DNA of 8,419 nt from the NCBI GenBank assembly GCA_945878795.1, contig CAMDWF010000086.1, positions 1-8,419 of the forward strand, in the 5' to 3' direction. Below, one piece after another: positions 5,296-8,419 of the stretch. Numbering within the stretch: position 1 is the first letter of the stretch; each line of letters starts with the position of its first letter. Made by a program: the position numbers and the translations under genes. The DNA comes from Synechococcus sp. UW140. Lineage in GTDB: Bacteria > Cyanobacteriota > Cyanobacteriia > PCC-6307 > Cyanobiaceae. The notes under the pieces were generated by a model. It saw only the letters and a program-made list of their open reading frames with translations, was not told where the DNA came from and searched no databases.

Positions 5296-6969
5296 CTAAA
5301 GGGCGTTTCCCAACCCCGTCAGGGGCTGCAGCCCAGCGCCGGGATAGTAATGGCTGAGGATTCGCTCGACGCTCCAGCCCTGGCGGCCCAGATCGATGGC
5401 GCCGGCCTGGGACAATCCGGCCCCATGGCCAAAGCCACCACCGTCCAGCCTCCAGGCCCCCGACCCTGACGGCGCCAGCAGAAACAGGGTGCTGGGCAAC
5501 TCCCGCAGGGTGCGGCGGATGGCATCGCGCCTTAACACCGTGGTGCCGTTGGCGCCGGCAATCTCCAGGGCCAGCACCCGGCCGCTGGGCCCCCTCTCCA
5601 ACACTTTGAGGCTGCGCACCTCCCCCACATCCACCCCCCGGGCCCCTAGGGCGGCCCGGATGCGGGGGGCGTCCAAGCGGCGCTGCCAGCGAAACAGGGG
5701 ATGGTCGGCGCCGTAGGCCAGGGCACCGTCCTGCAGCAACTGGCCCAGCACCGGGGGCGAAAGCGGCAGGGGGGTGCGGGCGACGAAGGGGGCTGGACCA
5801 TCGGCAAAGGGGCGCAGGTAGGGCACCGCCTCCACGTCCCAGGCCTCCTCCAGGCCGGCGGCGACGCCGCCATTACTGGCGTGATACACCGCATGAATGG
5901 GCATGCCGGCGGCAGCCAACACCTGGCCGCGGGTGTTGGCGATGGCCCGCCGCACGGCGGCGCTGGCCTGGCGCGGATCCTGATACACCTGGCACTGGGT
6001 GTCGGCGCAGAGGTGGTAACCATCCACCTGGTAGCGGAGCCGGTTGCGCACGGCCCAGGTGCGGGCCAACACCGCCTGGACCGCCAGGGCCGCAGGTGGG
6101 GCGCCGGCCCCGATTTCATGGGGCACCACCCCCTCCAGATAGCGCTCCAAGGGCACCTCCTCCACCAGGGTCCACGTGCCCTGGGCATCCGCCAGCAAGC
6201 GGAAGGGACCCGCATACACCCCCCCCTTCCAGCGCAATCCGCCCGGGGCCTCGATGCGCAGGGGCTGGCGCAGCGCCAGGGCGCCCTCGCTGGCGGCCAG
6301 TTGCAGGCCCAAGCGCCGGCTGGGGCGCTGCTCGAACAAGCGCGAGGCCTGGCCGGCAGGGGGCGCCGCCTCGGCCGGCCCCCACACCTCCCAGTCCTTG
6401 CTGCGGGCAATCTCAGGCAGCACCCCGGCCGCCTGCCAACGGCGGGCCACCGCCTCGGCACTTTCGTAGCTGGCGAAGGGTCCCAGCACCCGGCGCCGCA
6501 GGCGCTCGGGCTGGGCCAGGGGCTGCCAGCGCCAGCTCAGCACCAGCTCAGACCGGCTAATCCGGCGGCCCGAGCCATCCACCAAGGTGAGCTCGCCCGT
6601 TGCGGCCGTCAAGCGCAAGGGCGGGGCCTGGTCAGCCTCCCCAGCCGGTCCGAGACGGGCCGCCAGGGCCACCCACAGCACCGGTTCCTGCGAGCGCAGG
6701 GGGGGAGGTTCGGGCACCGGCCAGTGCCGCAACACCTCGCCGCCCTGGGGCGTTGAAGGGGCCAACGGGGGCGCTGAAGCGGGCAACGGGGGCGGCGGGG
6801 CCGCCAGGCCCAGGGGCTGGTCTGAAGCCCGGCAGCCACCGGGCAGCAGCAGCAACAGCCCCAACAGCGGTGCCCGCAGATCGGCCTGGCGCCCCCTCCT
6901 GCCGACGGCCGCCGGGGCGCCAGCCCCCGGGGCAACGGACGGGAACGGGCGCAGCTGGCGAAGGGGCAT
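5296..6969 (-). CDS. SpoIID/LytB-domain peptidoglycan protein with SPOR-like segment
   Basis: This 557-residue protein is of the SpoIID/LytB family, lytic transglycosylases that cut peptidoglycan strands already stripped of peptides. After a basic start, a hydrophobic stretch (33-43) ends in PGGC (43-46), a signal sequence with an imperfect lipobox, then a Pro-rich linker. Residues about 160-198 (LGPFASYESAEAVARRWQAAG onward, ending EVWGP) resemble a SPOR glycan-binding repeat. The SpoIID domain covers about 218-550: VPLERYLEGVVPHEI (272-286) with the candidate catalytic E285, C321 and C326 in the expected zinc-site region, YHASNGG (362-368), and FGHGAGLSQAGA (513-524). It probably acts at the periplasmic wall. 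The family was named for sporulation but is common in cyanobacteria. It is divergent from rpmI and lies upstream of the membrane glycosyltransferase. The ATG at 6969 has a weak ribosome site; a later start is possible. Confidence 0.9.
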   Translation of the reverse strand: MPLRQLRPFPSVAPGAGAPAAVGRRGRQADLRAPLLGLLLLLPGGCRASDQPLGLAAPPPPLPASAPPLAPSTPQGGEVLRHWPVPEPPPLRSQEPVLWVALAARLGPAGEADQAPPLRLTAATGELTLVDGSGRRISRSELVLSWRWQPLAQPERLRRRVLGPFASYESAEAVARRWQAAGVLPEIARSKDWEVWGPAEAAPPAGQASRLFEQRPSRRLGLQLAASEGALALRQPLRIEAPGGLRWKGGVYAGPFRLLADAQGTWTLVEEVPLERYLEGVVPHEIGAGAPPAALAVQAVLARTWAVRNRLRYQVDGYHLCADTQCQVYQDPRQASAAVRRAIANTRGQVLAAAGMPIHAVYHASNGGVAAGLEEAWDVEAVPYLRPFADGPAPFVARTPLPLSPPVLGQLLQDGALAYGADHPLFRWQRRLDAPRIRAALGARGVDVGEVRSLKVLERGPSGRVLALEIAGANGTTVLRRDAIRRTLRELPSTLFLLAPSGSGAWRLDGGGFGHGAGLSQAGAIDLGRQGWSVERILSHYYPGAGLQPLTGLGNAL

Positions 6970-7039
6970 CGGCTTGGGAGTTGGAGAAGGGTTAAGTCAC
7001 GTCGTACTCTGCTTGTTTGTGCCCGCGCCCAGGAAAGCC
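6970..7039. promoter_or_regulatory. Divergent promoter region between spoIID and rpmI
   Basis: These 70 bases separate two divergent units and must serve both unless leaders overlap the coding regions. A weak plus-strand pair, TTGGAG (6981-6986) and TACTCT (7005-7010), is spaced by 18 bases. AGGAAAG at 7031-7037 is a good ribosome site for rpmI. I see no clear operator or riboswitch. Confidence 0.35.
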
Positions 7040-7237
7040 ATGCCGAAGCTCAAGACCCGCCGCGCGGCCGCCAAGCGGTTCAAGGTCACCGGCAGTGGCA
7101 AGTTCATGCGCCGGCGTGCCTTCCTCAACCACCTGCTCGACCACAAGAGCCCGAAGCGCAAACGCCATCTCGGCACCATGGCCAGCGTCGACGAACGGGA
7201 CGCGGGCAACGTGGCGCTGATGTTGCCCCACGCCTGA
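7040..7237 (+). CDS. rpmI: 50S ribosomal protein L35
   Basis: L35 is a small basic protein of the large ribosomal subunit. The 65-residue product has the normal length and the family signature: MPKLKTRRAAAKRFKVTGSG at the N-terminus, then basic RRRAFLNHLL and KSPKRKRHLG blocks. The start at 7040 follows AGGAAAG by two bases. The same frame is open for some 450 bases upstream, but that part is antisense to spoIID and not part of the protein. rplT follows 61 bases later, the usual pairing. In bacteria L20 commonly represses this operon; here only a hairpin in the spacer hints at such control. Confidence 0.97.
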   Translation: MPKLKTRRAAAKRFKVTGSGKFMRRRAFLNHLLDHKSPKRKRHLGTMASVDERDAGNVALMLPHA

Positions 7238-7241
7238 GGTC

Positions 7242-7258
7242 ATGGCGCCCGTCGCCAT
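7242..7258 (+). promoter_or_regulatory. Intercistronic hairpin between rpmI and rplT
   Basis: ATGGCG (7242-7247) and CGCCAT (7253-7258) form a perfect six-pair stem around CCCGT, starting four bases after the rpmI stop. Its position suggests a role in RNA stability, partial termination or L20 feedback control, but nothing in the sequence proves which. Confidence 0.4.
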
Positions 7259-7298
7259 CTTGCCAACGAATCCCCTTTCCCTTTAGCTCCCTTCCTCC

Positions 7299-7646
7299 AT
7301 GACCCGCGTTAAGAGGGGCAATGTCGCCCGCAAACGCCGTAACAAGATCCTGCGCCTGGCCCGTGGCTTCCAGGGCAGCAACGGCAGCCTGTTCCGCACC
7401 GCCAACCAGCGGGTGATGAAGGCCCTCTGCAACTCCTACCGCGACCGGCGCCGGCGCAAGCGCGATTTTCGCCGTCTGTGGATTGCCCGCATCAATGCGG
7501 CGGCCCGCCTCAATGGCATCAGCTATAGCCGCCTCATCGGTGGCCTCAAAAAGGCGGACGTGCGCATCAACCGCAAGATGCTCGCCCAGTTGGCCCTAGC
7601 CGACCCCACCAGCTTCTCCACCGTGGTGAGCGCGGCCAGCCACTGA
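7299..7646 (+). CDS. rplT: 50S ribosomal protein L20
   Basis: L20 binds 23S rRNA early in assembly of the large subunit and is often the repressor of its own operon. The 115-residue product shows the family hallmarks: MTRVKRGNVARKRRNKILRL with its very basic extended N-terminus, ARGFQGSNGSLFRTANQRVMKAL, RDRRRRKRDFRRLWIARINAA, and the globular C-terminus with YSRLIGGLKKADVRINRKMLAQLA. The length is typical. The start has no Shine-Dalgarno site: the 18 bases before the ATG are almost all pyrimidines, so coupling to rpmI or SD-independent initiation is likely. ycf37 starts 22 bases after its stop. Confidence 0.97.
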   Translation: MTRVKRGNVARKRRNKILRLARGFQGSNGSLFRTANQRVMKALCNSYRDRRRRKRDFRRLWIARINAAARLNGISYSRLIGGLKKADVRINRKMLAQLALADPTSFSTVVSAASH

Positions 7647-7668
7647 CATCCCCTAAGGCCGGCAACCC

Positions 7669-8214
7669 ATGAGCGACCTTCTCCCCCAGGCCTACCTGCT
7701 AGGCCTGATTGTTCTGCTTGGAGGTGCTGCCTTCGTGGTGGGCCGCCAGATTCTGCGGGTGAGACGGGATGAGATGTCCCTTTTCCAGCTCGGGGGCGAG
7801 GGGGGACCCAAGCCGTCCGATGCGGCTGGGCTCTATGAACTCGCCTCGGTACAGCTGCGTAAACGGCTCTACAGCCAGGCCGCCGACACCCTCAAACAGG
7901 CCGTCAAGCTGGCCGATTCCGAAAAGGCGCCGCCAGAAGCTAGGGCCGTGATTGAAAATGCCCTTGGTTTTGCCTTGGCGGCCCAGAACAAGTACCCCGC
8001 CGCCATCAAGCACTACCAAACGGCCATCCGTTGCAAGGCGGATTACCCCGTAGCTCTCAATAATCTCGCCTTTGCCCTCGGTAAACTGCAACGGCCCGAC
8101 GAGGCCCGCTCCACCTACGGACAGGTGCTGAATCTTGAACCGGACAACAAAACTGCCAGCAAAGGTCTCAAAACCTTGAACCGCCGCAGTGGCATTGATA
8201 GCAAGTCGGCCTGA
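7669..8214 (+). CDS. ycf37: TPR membrane protein, Ycf37-like photosystem I assembly factor
   Basis: The 181-residue protein has one N-terminal membrane segment (about 7-26), a short charged linker, then three tetratricopeptide repeats at about 52-85, 92-125 and 126-159. The repeats show the small/large residue pattern (ALGFALAAQNKYPAAIKHYQTAI; ALNNLAFALGKLQRPDEARSTYGQVLNLEPDN). This layout, one anchor plus three TPRs in about 175 residues, and the wording of the repeats match Ycf37, a thylakoid protein that helps assemble or stabilise photosystem I. TPR proteins are hard to separate by eye, so another membrane TPR scaffold is possible. It begins 22 bases after rplT and is probably read with it; AAGG at 7655-7658 is a weak ribosome site. 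Confidence 0.78.
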   Translation: MSDLLPQAYLLGLIVLLGGAAFVVGRQILRVRRDEMSLFQLGGEGGPKPSDAAGLYELASVQLRKRLYSQAADTLKQAVKLADSEKAPPEARAVIENALGFALAAQNKYPAAIKHYQTAIRCKADYPVALNNLAFALGKLQRPDEARSTYGQVLNLEPDNKTASKGLKTLNRRSGIDSKSA

Positions 8215-8257
8215 ACCAGAATTTCAAATCGAGCAAAAGCGTCTCGGCTTCACCACA

Positions 8258-8272
8258 AGCCCCGAATGGGCT
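8258..8272 (+). terminator. Hairpin after ycf37, possible terminator
   Basis: AGCCC (8258-8262) pairs exactly with GGGCT (8268-8272) around a five-base loop, 43 bases after the ycf37 stop. No U-run follows. A second possible stem, GGAGGGC with GCCCTCC, lies just downstream (about 8286-8318). Together they make this a plausible 3' end for the rpmI-rplT-ycf37 transcript. Confidence 0.3.
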
Positions 8273-8419
8273 CTGGGCCAGTCAGGGAGGGCCCGGGGTT
8301 CAGCAGCAGCCGCCCTCCAGGACTCACCAATCTTGGCGCTCGCCAGCTGCTCAGGGACATGGACTGCAGGCCCTGGATCTGGCCGCCAGGTTCCATGCCC
8401 ACCGATCCCATGTCCCCCA

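Noticed and set aside
5646..6756. Large ORFs on both strands within spoIID (for example 351 codons at 5701-6756)
   Set aside because: They are shadows of the very GC-rich spoIID gene, low in complexity and without motifs.
6587..7039. N-terminally extended rpmI frame
   Set aside because: L35 proteins are about 65 residues; the upstream part is antisense to spoIID and a good ribosome site precedes the ATG at 7040.
46..7646. CRISPR arrays, tRNA or riboswitches
   Set aside because: No regularly spaced direct repeats, no tRNA-like cloverleaf with a TTCRANY arm, and no recognisable riboswitch core were seen in any spacer.

Overview
The window looks like a piece of a high-GC picocyanobacterial chromosome (Synechococcus/Cyanobium-type). 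This rests on a Ycf37-like TPR protein (photosystem I assembly) directly behind rpmI-rplT, a cyanobacterial-type DnaX with a zinc module and long Pro/Ala-rich tail, a SpoIID/LytB protein in a non-sporulating context, a single HIP1 octamer (GCGATCGC), and strong G/C preference at third codon positions in the core genes. Species cannot be read from the sequence.

Layout: (1) 1-141 is the C-terminal end of an IS1595/ISXO2-type transposase, cut by the window edge. (2) 142-463 is a less GC-rich spacer with a perfect TATAAT box, leading into (3) dnaX (464-2380, +), the clamp-loader tau subunit. (4) Convergent to it is a family 2 glycosyltransferase (2457-3440, -) of visibly lower GC, probably acquired. 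(5) 3441-3866 has no intact gene but holds a promoter-like site with the HIP1 octamer, hairpins, and a decayed internally deleted second copy of dnaX (about 3666-3824, +). (6) A probable two-gene minus-strand operon follows: a SpoIID/LytB peptidoglycan protein (5296-6969) and a membrane glycosyltransferase of the cellulose-synthase-like type (3867-5261). (7) Divergent from it is rpmI-rplT-ycf37 (7040-8214, +). (8) 8215-8419 has hairpins but no gene I can support.

Housekeeping functions dominate: replication (DnaX), translation (L35, L20), photosystem I assembly (Ycf37), and envelope work (SpoIID plus the membrane glycosyltransferase). The most notable feature is the dnaX relic next to an intact dnaX. 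It sits just past the end of the spoIID-glycosyltransferase unit, where an ancestral dnaX may once have stood. With the transposase end upstream of the intact dnaX and the low-GC glycosyltransferase between the two copies, this suggests that the dnaX neighbourhood was rearranged by mobile DNA, through duplication or gene replacement followed by decay of one copy. I see no CRISPR array, tRNA, rRNA, toxin-antitoxin pair or defence system. I do not think the window holds a new biological system; it is a conserved block with a disturbed accessory segment.
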